From Dimargaris cristalligena (taxonomy: Eukaryota; Kickxellomycota; Dimargaritomycetes; Dimargaritales; Dimargaritaceae), in contig JANBQC010000428.1 in NCBI GenBank assembly GCA_027576995.1, positions 1 through 24,624 of the forward strand: a stretch of 24,624 nt of DNA, written 5' to 3'. Below the pieces are notes generated by a model. The model searched no databases, was not told where the DNA came from, and saw nothing but the letters and a program-made list of their open reading frames with translations. Position numbers and translations under genes: made by a program. Position 1 is the first letter of the stretch, and each line of letters begins with the position of its first letter. This document shows, one piece after another, positions 9,496 through 19,990 of this stretch.

Positions 9496-9816
9496 TCAGC
9501 CCATTTTAATATAAGCGAAACCATGCCATTGCATCCAGGAGAAGGGAGACATAATACTACCTACTACAGTAAGTAGTGGCGGTAAGCCTGGGCCATCCCC
9601 TACTGTAAAATCCCCCGCTCTAATGTTATGGCCAATGACCCTTTCCGGGCCTAGATTACACTCGTCGCTCGTCTCACGTTGCCGAATATGGTTCGATGTT
9701 TGGGAGACAATCCCCGCCAATCGACGACTCTGGCCCTGGCGGTCCTTTAAATTGGGGGTATAATCATCGGCTTGTTTGCGTACCACCTTCACTCGTTCCA
9801 GCATATTTCTCACCAT
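9496..9816 (-). CDS. Hypothetical protein, possible small gene (106 aa)
   Basis: An intact ATG-to-TGA frame of 106 codons on the minus strand, in a spacer otherwise lacking coding character. The first half (MVRNMLERVKVVRKQADD, then LKDRQGQSRRLAGIVSQTSN) is polar and helix-like, with GC-ending codons resembling the confirmed genes. The second half is Gly/Pro-rich and less convincing, and ends hydrophobic (SPFSWMQWHGFAYIKMG). I recognise no family. It could be a real small gene, one exon of a larger gene whose other exons I could not place, a decayed gene fragment, or a chance frame. It lies about 650 bp upstream of the coiled-coil gene on the same strand. Confidence 0.3.
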   Translation of the reverse strand: MVRNMLERVKVVRKQADDYTPNLKDRQGQSRRLAGIVSQTSNHIRQRETSDECNLGPERVIGHNIRAGDFTVGDGPGLPPLLTVVGSIMSPFSWMQWHGFAYIKMG

Positions 9817-11207
9817 TAGTACTGTCCGGGTGTTTAGGTATTACATACACACATGAATATTTATATACAAAAATATCGGTCTTCTATAGATTAGGGATGG
9901 GTTATTGACTACAACACCCCCACCCACCTCCAGCACGCGCCCGACATTGACAGGCAATATCAGGAGCAACAGCCAAATACCTTCGAGATATAAAGTTCGG
10001 ACTTTGGCGTGAGAGTATCCGAAATTCGGACTACTTCGAAGGGGAGGGGGCGGACTCAGTGTGGAAAATAAATCCGCAATCAGTCGTTCATTATTGCTGG
10101 AGCCGAAGAATTACGTCAACTTGTAGAAGAGTGATGTACGCAGAATGGGGGGGATATACCCACATAGCATCGTGTACCGACAACACCAACTACCCCCAAC
10201 CACGCCTAAAATTAGTTTTCTCTGCATGGTATGGATGGCCGTGACTCGGTGGCATGGGGGATTCTGCGGATATTAGATACCGAATGCTTCATTACGACAC
10301 GAGGATGGGCAACAGGCTCATAGATTAGCAGATGTGGGAGCTGCAGTCGAAGTAAGTCGACGAACTAGGCGGAAGCGGGCCCCGTATCCCCCCCACGGCG
10401 ACAAGTTTTCCCTGGCACGTTGGCGATGACGAACCTCGTCTGTTTAAGGCAAGGGCACTCGCTGACCCACGTGGTATTTGGGGAAGATACAATACTGAGT
10501 TGGAAACTACTATGGTATGGGTCTATCATATAACACGTTCACAGAGAGACGAGGCAAGTAAGTATAATTTGGCAAATCCACGTGATCAATATACACTCTA
10601 CCACCCGAAGTAAACAAAGTTAACCTATTGATTGGCTTGGTGGAAGGGGGGGGCTTCATCTGGATTGGCTTACTTGGGCTTTGGAAAAACACTAACCATA
10701 AACAACGGTTGTATCAATGGCCCTGGCTTTAAAACCCCGTCCTGTACGGTTGTTACCCATCAGGCTTATCCGCGTCCTCAGTACAGGCACGGAATAAAGT
10801 TCGTCTAGGGGGCTACTTTCCCCGCACTCCTAGCTCAGTAGAGTTCAGTTTAGGTGCCCACAGAGTTGGACTTGCTCAGGGTCTAGGCCACCTATAGTTG
10901 ACCTTTCCCACTCCGACTGTCAAGAAATCCACCACCCTTCGCTTAGGCTGTTTACTTCTTCTGACAACCCTTTGTTAAGGCTTGTATAGGACAGCCCATT
11001 GTCCGTTCTATTGATTTTGTCGCTTCGCCAGTCTTTGGCCTTATTTACCTCTTTGATTCCCCCGCCCGGCTTGTCGATTCAACAAATTTCCGGACGTTTA
11101 GGTCGCTTATTCAGACCATCACATGTTTATATTATTATTATTATATTTACTATTACTTTTACAAGCAGCGACATTTCTATTCAAAAAGAATTGTTAGGAT
11201 TCCCTCC
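9817..11207. other. Intergenic spacer upstream of PLK4
   Basis: This region contains the presumed PLK4 promoter and leader at its right end. An 85-codon stop-free stretch at 10356-10610 (+) has no starting ATG before its second half and no recognisable sequence. (ATT)n-like sequence occurs around 11130-11160. I find no tRNA, snRNA or recognisable coding exon. Confidence 0.45.
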
Positions 11208-14200
11208 ATGGCGTACTCCCGTAGGCCAGGCCCCATCCAGGGCCCAGTTGTCCAGCCCCTGGGCAATGCCACCAACCGACGCGTATACCACCCTGAATCA
11301 GCCGGACGAGACGTACATCCGGACCATTACGGTAGGGCTCCCCACCCACCACCACTGCCAACCGCAGCCGCTACAGGGGCACCCAACTTATTCAGTCAGG
11401 GTTTCCATGAGCGCATGACTAAATTCCGCCCCAATTGGCGGGTTCGTGACCACGGTGTTAGCGCCACCATCGCCCCTCGGCCATACTACCGCGAAGCAGC
11501 AGAGCCCACTCCCAACGCTCCAGCCTTACCCTCCGCCGATGAGTCTGCTGCTGCTGCCAGCGGCTCGCCGGACGATTACACGTTCAGCCATCGCATCGGT
11601 TCAGGGGCTTTCGGGCAAGTCTACCTAGCCCAAGGCCACCGGGGTCCACGCCGCGGCGAATGGGTAGCGATTAAACGGATCGCCAAAAACCAACTCCATA
11701 CGCCCGAACTCCGCGCGCGACTCACCCAGGAAGTGGAAATCCACTGGCGGGCCCACCACAACCACATTGTTACCCTGTACGATTATTTCGAAGACCCGCA
11801 GTATGTATATTTAGTCCTGGAACTGTGCCAACAGGGTGAACTGTACGGTTATTTACGGAACGGCATCCAGCGGCCCTTGGACGAGGCGGAAGCACGCGGG
11901 GTGCTGTACCCGTTGGTCCAGGCCGTCCAGTACCTCCACCACCGGGGCATTCTGCACCGCGATTTGAAACTAGCGAATATTTTGTGGACCGCGACCATGC
12001 AGGTGAAATTGTGCGATTTCGGTCTCGCCATTCGGTACGACGGACCGGTGGGCAGTCCCGAACCCCAAACCATGTGCGGGACCCCTAACTATATTGCCCC
12101 CGAAATATGGGCCCGGCAAACGTACGGTCCACCGTCGGATATGTGGTCATTGGGGTGTTTGTTTGTGTCGTTTTTAACCGGTAAACCCCCATTCGGGAGT
12201 GGGGTTATGGATGATTATGACCATGGCGGTCCCACCGGTGTCCTCGGCGGGCCAACCCCGGCAACTATCGATGACCGCGCCCTCCAACGCTTGTGGTCCG
12301 AAATGCCCAGTGGACTGTCCGACGAAACGTGGTCCATGGTGCGGGGCTTGTTGAAACTTAACCCCCGGAACCGTTTAACGGCCCAGCAGCTGTTGCACCA
12401 CCCGTTTTTTCGACCCGATCTGCCGGTGGTTTCGTTACCCTATATTGCCTCCATTGCCCATACACTACCGGCCGTCCACAAACCGCCCGCCACCACCACC
12501 GCCGCCGCCTACTATTCGTCCATCCCATCACTAGCCGCCGAAACGCCGCCCAGCTGCCTGGATGCGGTGTATCGGGCCCTGAATCGTCGCCCCGCATCCA
12601 CCTACAATGGCCAGGTGGCTACACCCACCTTGACCCACGCCGCCTATCCGGACGGCCAGCCCATGTACCCCGCGGCCACCCCGCCCGGCCGTTCGGGGGG
12701 AGGACCCGCGGCGAGTGCGCCCGTAACCACCCACCGTCATACCGGCCGGGAGCCCTTGACCATCACGTCAACCCGCCTGAACCCCTCCCACCGCACGACC
12801 ACGACCACCACCATGACGGCCTCATCGACACAGGGACTCGTCAATACCAAACGGCTCCACCCCATTCACAAACCGACCAAACACGTCACTTTTGAAATCC
12901 GGTCGGACGGCCGGGTCATGGCCCACTTCAACGGCGACCGGGAAGTATTACTCGTTAATGCCCGGGGTACCAAACTCTACCTCTTCGCCCGTCGGGACGT
13001 GCCCGTCATGACCGAAGACGTGGACCTCCGAACCCTCACCCCCACGGCCCAGTATTCCACCGCGGATTTACCCGCCAAGTACACCAAATCGTTTGACCAC
13101 ATCATCCGGTTCGTCCAGCTCGTGCGCTCGAAAACGGCCCGCATTATATTGACCACCCCCCAGGCGCGGTGCTCGTACATGGAAAACGAACCCATGGGCA
13201 ATTTGTTGATGAAGTTTTACAATGGAATTGTGGTCCAGATTTCGTGTCTGCAGCGTACGGTGGAGTTTAGGGTGCCTCAGAAGAATTTGCCGGATAGTAT
13301 TCATCAGTTTACCCTACCCGCGACCGGTAACGGGTCAGATGCCTCATCTGCCGCCGCAGGTCGACCCCACCAGGCCGCCTGGCTAGCTGAATCGGAATTG
13401 GACGAAGGGATGTGGCCCAAAGGGGCCCGGGGGGCTGCTACGGCAACAGCTGCCGTAACTTCCGGAGGAGGTGGTGGTAATGGCGGTGGTCCAGCGGGGT
13501 CCGCCTCGTTATACTCCGATGACCCTATCCGGCTCGGTCAAATTCGGGACGAAATTCCGGAGTTCTTACGCCCACTCTACCAGCATCTTTTTGAGTGTTA
13601 CCAGCAGTGTTTGGCTATCCACGTGGACATGGTGGCCCTGGAAACCCGACGAACACCTTCTGCGGCCTCGGGCCAAACGGCCGCAGTCCTGCCGAAATAC
13701 CCGATTGCGGTGAAAATTACGGATATGGACCAACGACCCGATATTGGCCGGATTTTGCGGAAGCATTTTGGGGCCCATGGCAGTAGTGGTAGTGGGGGAC
13801 GGGGTAACGAGGCACCGGGGCCGATGGGCTCATCGGGGGAAGACGGCGATGACCGTACATCCGGGCAGGGTCGATCCCGCAGTCGTAAACCAGGTCGGTC
13901 AGCGACAGCGACGGATTACCATGGGCATGGACATGGCCACTCTGCGCCTACGGCCCCGTCTCTCCTACCTCCCAAGTCAATGCCAGATAATAATAATAAT
14001 AATAATAATGGTGGTGGTGGTGGTGGTGCGGCGGCCCCACCACTACCTCCGGGTGAGTCTAGTCGATCTTCCCGACCCGTATCGCTCCTTCCAACCAAAA
14101 CGAACACTACCACCGCTGGTCAGGGCCGAGGTCGAGGCTCACACCCTCCGAATCAAGGGGTTGTCTACCCGTCGGGCAGCAGTTCTTCCAACACGTCTAC

Positions 14201-15094
14201 TCTACTAGGCCCGTCGGCATCCCGTGCGGCCCCACCCTCACACCCATACTCTCACTCTGACCACCATCCTATGCCGTCCCCCGCTACAGCGTTGGCGAGG
14301 GCGGCCGGCAATCACCACCACCAACCCTTCGACGTGAACGAACTCCTGGCCCGGCTCCTAGTTCAGCCCGGATTTCGGACGCATTTTCTACCCGACGTGG
14401 GATGGTGTTTACAATCGACCAGTGCTATCATTAGTCCTGACGACCACGGCCGACCAGTTGTAACGGGCGGCGGTGGTGTTAGTAGTAGTAGTAGTGGTGA
14501 TTACTCGAGAGGTCCGACCAGCGCCACCACCAACCAGCAGCACCCTTCGGGTTCGGCGGCGGACCAGCCTAAGCACTTTATCATATTTTTCGTGGATGGC
14601 ATTCTGCTTTTGATTGATGTGCTCGAACGGACTGTCGAGTGGGTGGATCGTGTGGAATCAGTACCCCCGGCACCGACCAACCAGACTCGCCAAAAGTAAG
14701 TGGATGGATATACACCACTTTCTTTCCCTCTCTTGACCTGGATTGAGCTTTGTTATGTGATACAGCCTAGTATTAGTGTGTTCGTTCACCCGCGTGGCCA
14801 CCACCACCACACTTGGGTTACATGTACCACAGCATAGGTCTTTTGGGGGAGGTGCTATACTATAAGCTATCATCGGCCTGTTGTTTACATTGTGGAATAC
14901 CGAGAGAGGGTGGATCATTTAGTTAACCGCGATATTCCTCTATTTTGCATTTTGTTGTACGCCTTGGTGAACGTTATACCTGTAACTATAGGTTTCCGAT
15001 TGACCAGAGTTTGCCGGAACACGTCAAGGAACGCCTCGAGTATTTTCCCGTGTTTCAACAGGGCATGGGGCTCCCGAGTGCCCACTTGCTCTAA
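11208..15094 (+). CDS. PLK4: Polo-like kinase 4 (PLK4/SAK family)
   Basis: Serine/threonine kinase of the centriole-duplication class. Exons are 11208-14695 and 14992-15094, separated by a 296-nt intron with donor GTAAGT; the spliced protein is 1196 residues. The kinase domain (about 123-400) has IGSGAFGQV (130-138), VAIK with K156, HRDLKLAN with catalytic D252, DFG at 270-272, and the activation segment TMCGTPNYIAPE. RLTQEVEIH and YFEDPQYVYLVLELC are PLK4-like, not PLK1-like. The cryptic polo box region starts near 558 and includes LPAKYTKSFDHIIRFVQLVRSK and YMENEPMGNLLMKFYNGIVV, matching the PLK4 PB1-PB2 cassette. The third polo box (about 1037-1196) begins around FLPDVGWCLQSTSA and finishes in exon 2 with LPEHVKERLEYFP. 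A low-complexity region (about 705-1035) with poly-Asn, poly-Gly and His-rich tracts separates the boxes. The apparent stop at 14697 is part of the splice donor. At 1196 residues it is longer than the roughly 970 of human PLK4. Confidence 0.93.
13986..14027 (+). repeat. Triplet repeats inside PLK4, (AAT)n then (GGT)n
   Basis: Adjacent trinucleotide repeats in the PLK4 coding sequence encode a run of Asn followed by a run of Gly. Both keep the reading frame, so length changes would be tolerated. They lie in the linker between the cryptic polo box region and the C-terminal polo box. Confidence 0.85.
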
Positions 15095-15295
15095 GCCAAA
15101 CCTTCTCGATATTGCTTACCGGTTTAGCTCTGAACATTATGTCTGTGGGAGTAGGTGGGCGGATTCTATCATGGGTCATTATTCCATACCCAGATTGAGT
15201 CCTCTTCGTCTTCGCATTCATTCTCTCGGTCGGAGTGTACTCCCCTATCCCATGTATTAAACCTTTGCTGTTACCTGTACTATAGTCTCATCAAC

Positions 15296-15301
15296 AATAA
15301 A
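15296..15301 (+). promoter_or_regulatory. Candidate polyadenylation signal of PLK4
   Basis: AATAAA lies about 200 nt after the PLK4 stop codon at 15092-15094. Sequence and distance fit a eukaryotic polyadenylation signal, but transcript ends are not known. Confidence 0.4.
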
Positions 15302-15411
15302 CTCTAGCATTCACCTACCAATCTCTCTCTCTCTCTAGACTATTAGATGAATGTTGATAGGAGAAGAAGGTAGAAAGGAGTGATGCCCTGGCACGGTGGA
15401 CTGACTGGCTG

Positions 15412-15432
15412 GTGTGTGTGTGTGTGTGTGTG
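15412..15432. repeat. (GT)n microsatellite
   Basis: About ten GT units in the spacer downstream of PLK4. Confidence 0.9.
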
Positions 15433-15914
15433 GTAAGTATACGTACTGTACACTGCAGTCGAGTTTACATCTCATACGTGTCAGTCATTGTCAGGTATTT
15501 CGCGTCCCGTTCACTCACCTAGTGGTACTAATAGTATACATACATTCATGAAATCAAAATTTTGCCCTTTCAGTGTGTCACGGTGGTGAGTGGAGAATGA
15601 CCATTACCAAATACCACTGATCAATATAATAAACTCTTTTTAAGAAATAAAAATGGAATGGCGAATGGTAAAGGGGGTGGCGGGTCACCCGAGAATAGCA
15701 CAGTATATATGGATTATTAAATTTTTTTGGTTCGCCGGGGTTTTTTTCGGAGACCCGAGTCAGGTAAAATTTTGATCGACGGTAGGCGGGTAGGGGTGAT
15801 GATTATGATGAGCTCGGCCCGTTTAGCCCCACAGCACTGGGTAACCTCGCCTCCGCAGTTGCTAGCATCGGTTATTTTACGAAGCCCAATTGGTCGGCTA
15901 CATTAACTTACTCT

Positions 15915-16055
15915 TTAGAGACGTCGTAAATTAGGGGGAAGGAACCGGGTGCCGTATACCACGTTGTAGAGGAGGGAACTTATCATCCCCTGACGAACCG
16001 GGGTCGGGACTTGAATGGTAACCACAGCTGCTGGGGCCGGCTCAGTGCCGCCCAT
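15915..16055 (-). CDS. Candidate small ORF or first exon (46 aa)
   Basis: ATG in a good context (TACC ATG GGC) opens 46 codons ending in TAA. The codon choice (CCG, ACC, GTC, CGG) resembles that of the confirmed genes, unlike the AT-rich surroundings. The product begins MGGTEPAPAAVVTIQ and continues VRQGMISSLLYNVVYGTRF, giving a polar Ala/Pro start and a short amphipathic or hydrophobic centre. I recognise no family. A strong donor-like GTAAGTT sits at 15899-15905, just beyond the stop, so this may be part of a spliced gene whose true frame I could not establish. It could also be a chance frame. Confidence 0.28.
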   Translation of the reverse strand: MGGTEPAPAAVVTIQVPTPVRQGMISSLLYNVVYGTRFLPPNLRRL

Positions 16056-16424
16056 GGTAATAGGCAGGGTTAATATATGCAGGGTTCGCTTTTGGGTTTA
16101 AGGGGGAGATAAGACGAAGACTGCGGGTTTAGAATACGGAGAGAGTGTGTGTATGCGCCAAGTCCAGTTGAAGGGAATCGTCTCTGCGGAGAGATTCCCC
16201 GTTGGTTAGCCCTGTGGAATGGGCCACGGCCAACAACTGCCGACAGTAAGAGGAGATGCACGAAGAGGGTTCATTAAGTGTCAGTCCGAAAATGCCAAAG
16301 CCCACGCATGCACCTAGACGAGAATGAGCTGGGTGGTCCAAGCCCTTGCTCATTCTTTCTTGGGGAGACTCCCCCACCCTCTCTCCCCAGTAGTCACAAC
16401 GTTCTTTACAGGGGTTCTTTCTCG

Positions 16425-16453
16425 CTCTCTCTCTCTCTCTCTCCTCTCTCTCT
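16425..16453. repeat. (CT)n microsatellite
   Basis: CT dinucleotide run with one interruption, about 850 bp upstream of the EF-1alpha TATA box. Confidence 0.9.
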
Positions 16454-17078
16454 AAACAGGGGTTGTTGTTGGGGGGTGTATGCGGTTAATTACGAAGGAA
16501 TATCTCTCTCCCTACAAGGGATGGACGGGGGGAATAAAGAAAGGGAAGGCGGGGATCGATGGAGCAGCATCATAGCGACGCTGTCATTCGGTGGTCGTCT
16601 AACTTTGTACTTCCGTGTCTCTCACGCCAATGGTGGGGTTAGCTTGGGCACCGCCGAAGAAGCGCCACACTATACTCTATAGCACCATTTATTATTATTA
16701 CTATTATTATTGTAATGTAATGTAGGGATTATGGGCCCCGTATAGACTCTAGGGCGCCACCAAGTAATACGGGCATTATTAGCCTTGGGTAGAAGAGACC
16801 CACCACTCTGCCCCATCAGGCGTACGGCATTTACGACGGGCGTATTGTATTGTTAGGGCCAATTACATTGAATTGGTTTAGGGCAGAGGAGAAGACACAT
16901 ACTAACTAGCATTACTATCGTCATTCGCCCAACAAAGCGATAGGGAGAGATGGAGATATCTAATGGAGAGAGCGAGAGGCCGCCCATCCAACGGGGGAGG
17001 GAGCAGCAAAGAAGGAGACGGAAGATGTGTGCAACTACTATTACCAAGGCGGATCAGCGCGGCCATTTCCCAGCTGGG

Positions 17079-17086
17079 CCAATCAG
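17079..17086 (+). promoter_or_regulatory. CCAAT box upstream of EF-1alpha
   Basis: CCAATCAG, a full-consensus CCAAT box, sits about 225 bp upstream of the EF-1alpha TATA box in the same orientation. It is a plausible binding site for the NF-Y/HAP complex. Confidence 0.45.
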
Positions 17087-17303
17087 CGACCCGTATAATC
17101 CGGGTGGTGGGAATCCAGAAAAAAAATTTTTAGGTGGCGAGCTGCCATTAGCCGTTTGCGGTGGGTGGATATGGATGGGTTTCTACCATTCTTTCTTTTT
17201 TTTTTTCCTCTCTCCGCCTATCGCAGCCTAGTGTAGTGTAGAACCTCCCCAATGGCCCAGCTTGAAAAAAAAACCAGGGCGGGTGGCATTGGCACTTCAG
17301 GGG

Positions 17304-17311
17304 TATAAAAA
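17304..17311 (+). promoter_or_regulatory. TATA box of EF-1alpha
   Basis: TATAAAAA lies about 110 bp before the leader-intron donor. It is followed by a pyrimidine-rich leader (17345-17412), the pattern expected for a highly expressed translation-factor gene. Confidence 0.7.
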
Positions 17312-17421
17312 CAACCTGGTGCAACAGCTATTAGGCCTTACCCGCTCTTTCGAGTTTGTCTTTGTTTTCTTACGTCTCTTCTCGTAGCACATCCCTCCTA
17401 TCCCCTCCCCTTTAACACAAT

Positions 17422-17747
17422 GTAAGTGTCCTACCACTCTCTCTTACTATACGCTACTCTACTGGAGCACCAGGCGTAGCGAAGTCTACGATAGTTAGTT
17501 GATAGCGACCATCAGTAGAGTAGCATCGCGGTAGAGGAGTAGTCGTCGATTCCACACACCGGCTTAGGTGCCGCTCTCCATCCCAATCGGCTCCACCCAC
17601 AACAAATCCCGCTACCGATGATCATCACTTCGACCCATCCATCATCTATCCTTACATACCATATCCGCAAACCTCAGTCGACTAATACTCACTTCCTTAC
17701 TCTTCACCTATCTATTTATCCATCCATCCATCCATCCTCCCCTCCAG
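17422..17747 (+). other. Intron in the EF-1alpha 5' leader
   Basis: The donor GTAAGTGT at 17422 and the acceptor CCTCCCCTCCAG ending at 17747 define a 326-nt intron that ends 8 nt before the EF-1alpha ATG, leaving CAACCAAC as the spliced leader before the start. It contains a (CCAT)n run at 17720-17736. Leader introns are common in EF-1alpha genes. The intron explains why the frame is open upstream to 17618 without that part being coding. Confidence 0.7.
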
Positions 17748-17755
17748 CAACCAAC

Positions 17756-19132
17756 ATGGGTAAAGATAAGCAACACGTTAACGTCGTCGTCATCGGCCAC
17801 GTCGATTCCGGCAAGTCCACCACCACCGGCCACTTGATCTACAAGTGCGGAGGTATCGACAAGCGTACCATCGAGAAGTTCGAAAAGGAAGCCGCCGAAA
17901 TGGGTAAGGGTTCCTTCAAGTACGCCTGGGTGCTCGACAAGCTGAAGGCTGAGCGTGAACGTGGTATCACCATCGACATTGCTCTCTGGAAGTTCGAGAC
18001 TCCCCGTTACCACGTCACTGTTATTGATGCTCCCGGTCACCGTGATTTCATCAAGAACATGATTACCGGTACCTCCCAGGCCGATTGTGCCATCCTCATC
18101 ATTGCCTCCGGCCCTGGTGAATTCGAGGCTGGTATCTCCAAGGACGGTCAGACCCGTGAGCACGCCCTGCTCGCCTTCACCCTCGGTGTCAAGCAGCTCA
18201 TCGTTGCCCTCAACAAGATGGACACCAACAACTGGTCCGAGGACCGCTACAAGGAAATCGTCAAGGAAGTTTCCGGCTTCATCAAGAAGGTCGGCTACAA
18301 CCCCAAGTCCGTTCCCTTCGTCCCCATCTCCGGCTTCCACGGTGACAACATGATTGACGTCACCGCCAACGCCCCCTGGTACAAGGGTTGGGAGAAGGAG
18401 ACCAAGGCCGGTCAGTCCAAGGGTAAGACCCTGCTGGAGGCCATCGATGCCATCGAGCCCCCCTCCCGTCCCACTGACAAGCCCCTGCGTCTGCCCCTCC
18501 AGGACGTCTACAAGATTGGCGGTATCGGTACGGTGCCCGTCGGTCGTGTCGAAACCGGTGTCATCAAGCCCGGTATGGTCGTCACTTTCGCTCCCTCCGG
18601 TGTCTCCACTGAAGTGAAGTCCGTCGAAATGCATCACGAACAGCTCGTCGAAGGTGTTCCCGGTGACAACGTCGGTTTCAACGTCAAGAACGTCTCCGTC
18701 AAGGAAATCCGTCGTGGCTACGTCTGCTCCGACTCCAAGAACGACCCCGCCAAGGAAGCCGGTTCCTTCAACGCCCAGGTCATCATCCTCAACCACCCCG
18801 GTCAGATCTCTGCCGGCTACTCGCCAGTGTTGGATTGCCACACTGCCCATATTGCCTGCCGTTTCGATACCCTTCTGGAGAAGATTGATCGCCGTTCCGG
18901 TAAGTCCCTGGAAGACAACCCCAAGTTCGTCAAGTCCGGTGACGCCGCCATCATCAAGCTCATCCCCTCCAAGCCCATGTGCGTTGAGGCCTTCACCCAG
19001 TACGCCCCCCTCGGTCGCTTCGCCGTCCGTGATATGCGTCAGACCGTCGCCGTCGGTGTCATCAAGTCCGTCGAGAAGGTCGACAAGTCCGGCAAGACCA
19101 CCAAGTCTGCTGTCAAAGCCGGCAAGAAATAA
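17756..19132 (+). CDS. tef1: Translation elongation factor 1-alpha (eEF1A)
   Basis: The GTPase that delivers aminoacyl-tRNA to the ribosomal A site in the cytosol. It has 458 residues, the family length, with no intron in the coding region. Visible motifs are the P-loop GHVDSGKST (14-22), GITID in switch I, DAPGH (91-95) and NKMD (153-156), followed by the two beta-barrel domains. The opisthokont insertion ([19 protein letters not shown]) is present. [18 protein letters not shown] has the fungal form of that stretch. Codon choice is strongly biased to C-ending codons, as expected for very high expression and stronger than in neighbouring genes. The ATG at 17756 follows the leader-intron acceptor; the in-frame upstream ATG at 17618 lies inside that intron. 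The presence of EF-1alpha, not the EFL alternative, is a useful taxonomic character among early fungi. Confidence 0.98.
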   Translation: MGKDKQHVNVVVIGHVDSGKSTTTGHLIYKCGGIDKRTIEKFEKEAAEMGKGSFKYAWVLDKLKAERERGITIDIALWKFETPRYHVTVIDAPGHRDFIKNMITGTSQADCAILIIASGPGEFEAGISKDGQTREHALLAFTLGVKQLIVALNKMDTNNWSEDRYKEIVKEVSGFIKKVGYNPKSVPFVPISGFHGDNMIDVTANAPWYKGWEKETKAGQSKGKTLLEAIDAIEPPSRPTDKPLRLPLQDVYKIGGIGTVPVGRVETGVIKPGMVVTFAPSGVSTEVKSVEMHHEQLVEGVPGDNVGFNVKNVSVKEIRRGYVCSDSKNDPAKEAGSFNAQVIILNHPGQISAGYSPVLDCHTAHIACRFDTLLEKIDRRSGKSLEDNPKFVKSGDAAIIKLIPSKPMCVEAFTQYAPLGRFAVRDMRQTVAVGVIKSVEKVDKSGKTTKSAVKAGKK

Positions 19133-19472
19133 GCTCCCTTCCCCCCATTCCCTTAATTCTTCTTCCCCCTACTTGTTGTGTATCCTCCCCAGTCGGCTTC
19201 GTACTACTATGCCCTGGGGTTTGGCCGGTCCCTTCCTTCTTCCGTGTCCACGCTTCCACATTGGTTCTTTGTTTATCAGTACTGTTCTTTACTTGTACAA
19301 GGTTTTTCCACCAATACGAACACTATGAGGGCTATCTCCCTGTTCCCCAAATAGAGCGGGCATAGCGCAAAATTCATTGCAATAAATCAATCCATACAAA
19401 ATATATTCCTCACGTGATTTTAAATACTATTGGTATTAGCAGAGTATTTGTCTTCATTTTGTCTATATAATG

Positions 19473-19488
19473 ATATATATATATATAT
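19473..19488. repeat. (AT)n microsatellite
   Basis: Eight AT units about 340 bp downstream of the EF-1alpha stop codon. Confidence 0.85.
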
Positions 19489-19854
19489 TTACACGGCTGT
19501 ACTATGTGTGCGCATTTGATTGACCTTCAATACACTAACTGAAGTAAACTGTCGAATAGTTGGAGACCCTGGCGGAATTCCACTACCTTATTTTTCAGCA
19601 TCCAATCATTTTCTCACTGACTATCTTTCTTCGCTTCAGTCTGTTATCCCGTGACTATTTCTTATAGTTCTTGGTGATTAACATGATTCTATATGATTTG
19701 ATATTTATATCCTCTATAGGACCCTCGTTTCAGGAAGACATCTGCGCTTATACAACTAGCTTCATGGCTATACATGTTTATAAGCGAGGTAACAGCCCCC
19801 GTATTTAGTCATATTTTCTACTAGCGAATCTCGGATTCTACTAAAGAACAAGGT

Positions 19855-19990
19855 GGGAGAAGTTCATTTAGGCTGTATAATGAAAACTCTATTGGATGAG
19901 GCCAATATTACTGGTGAAATGCTATTCTCACATATATTCACCCATACACGTATATTGTAAAACCTTATACAACTGGTTTGAATTCTACCC
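19855..19990 (-). mobile_element. MITE-like element, copy 2 (136 bp)
   Basis: The reverse complement of this segment aligns end to end with the element at 613-746. The outer ends are GGGAGAAGTTCA on the left and TTCTACCC on the right, where the right arm has decayed slightly. The copy is flanked by AGGT at 19851-19854 and 19991-19994, a direct 4-bp duplication different from the ATAT flanking copy 1. The two copies therefore appear to be independent insertions. Confidence 0.75.

Larger units (their letters stand above)
15095..17300. other. Intergenic spacer between PLK4 and the EF-1alpha promoter
   Basis: The spacer holds the PLK4 3' flank, (GT)n and (CT)n microsatellites, a candidate 46-codon minus-strand ORF at 15915-16055, and the distal EF-1alpha promoter with a CCAAT box at 17079. 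The longer open frames around 16070-16680 run through the microsatellites and lack coding character. Confidence 0.45.

Noticed and set aside
10356..10613. 85-codon stop-free stretch on the plus strand
   Set aside because: It has no start codon in its first half and no recognisable sequence. The length is not improbable in a spacer of this size.
16278..16682. 134-codon plus-strand open frame
   Set aside because: The frame is held open by the (CT)n microsatellite. Its residues are Ser/Leu repeats and unbiased sequence with no domain.
17618..17755. 46-codon N-terminal extension of EF-1alpha
   Set aside because: It lies within the leader intron, does not align with any EF-1alpha N-terminus, and the usual MGKDK start is at 17756.
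17708..18850. 380-codon minus-strand open frame
   Set aside because: It is antisense to EF-1alpha. Strong codon bias in that gene removes stop codons from the opposite strand; the translation is low-complexity and matches nothing.
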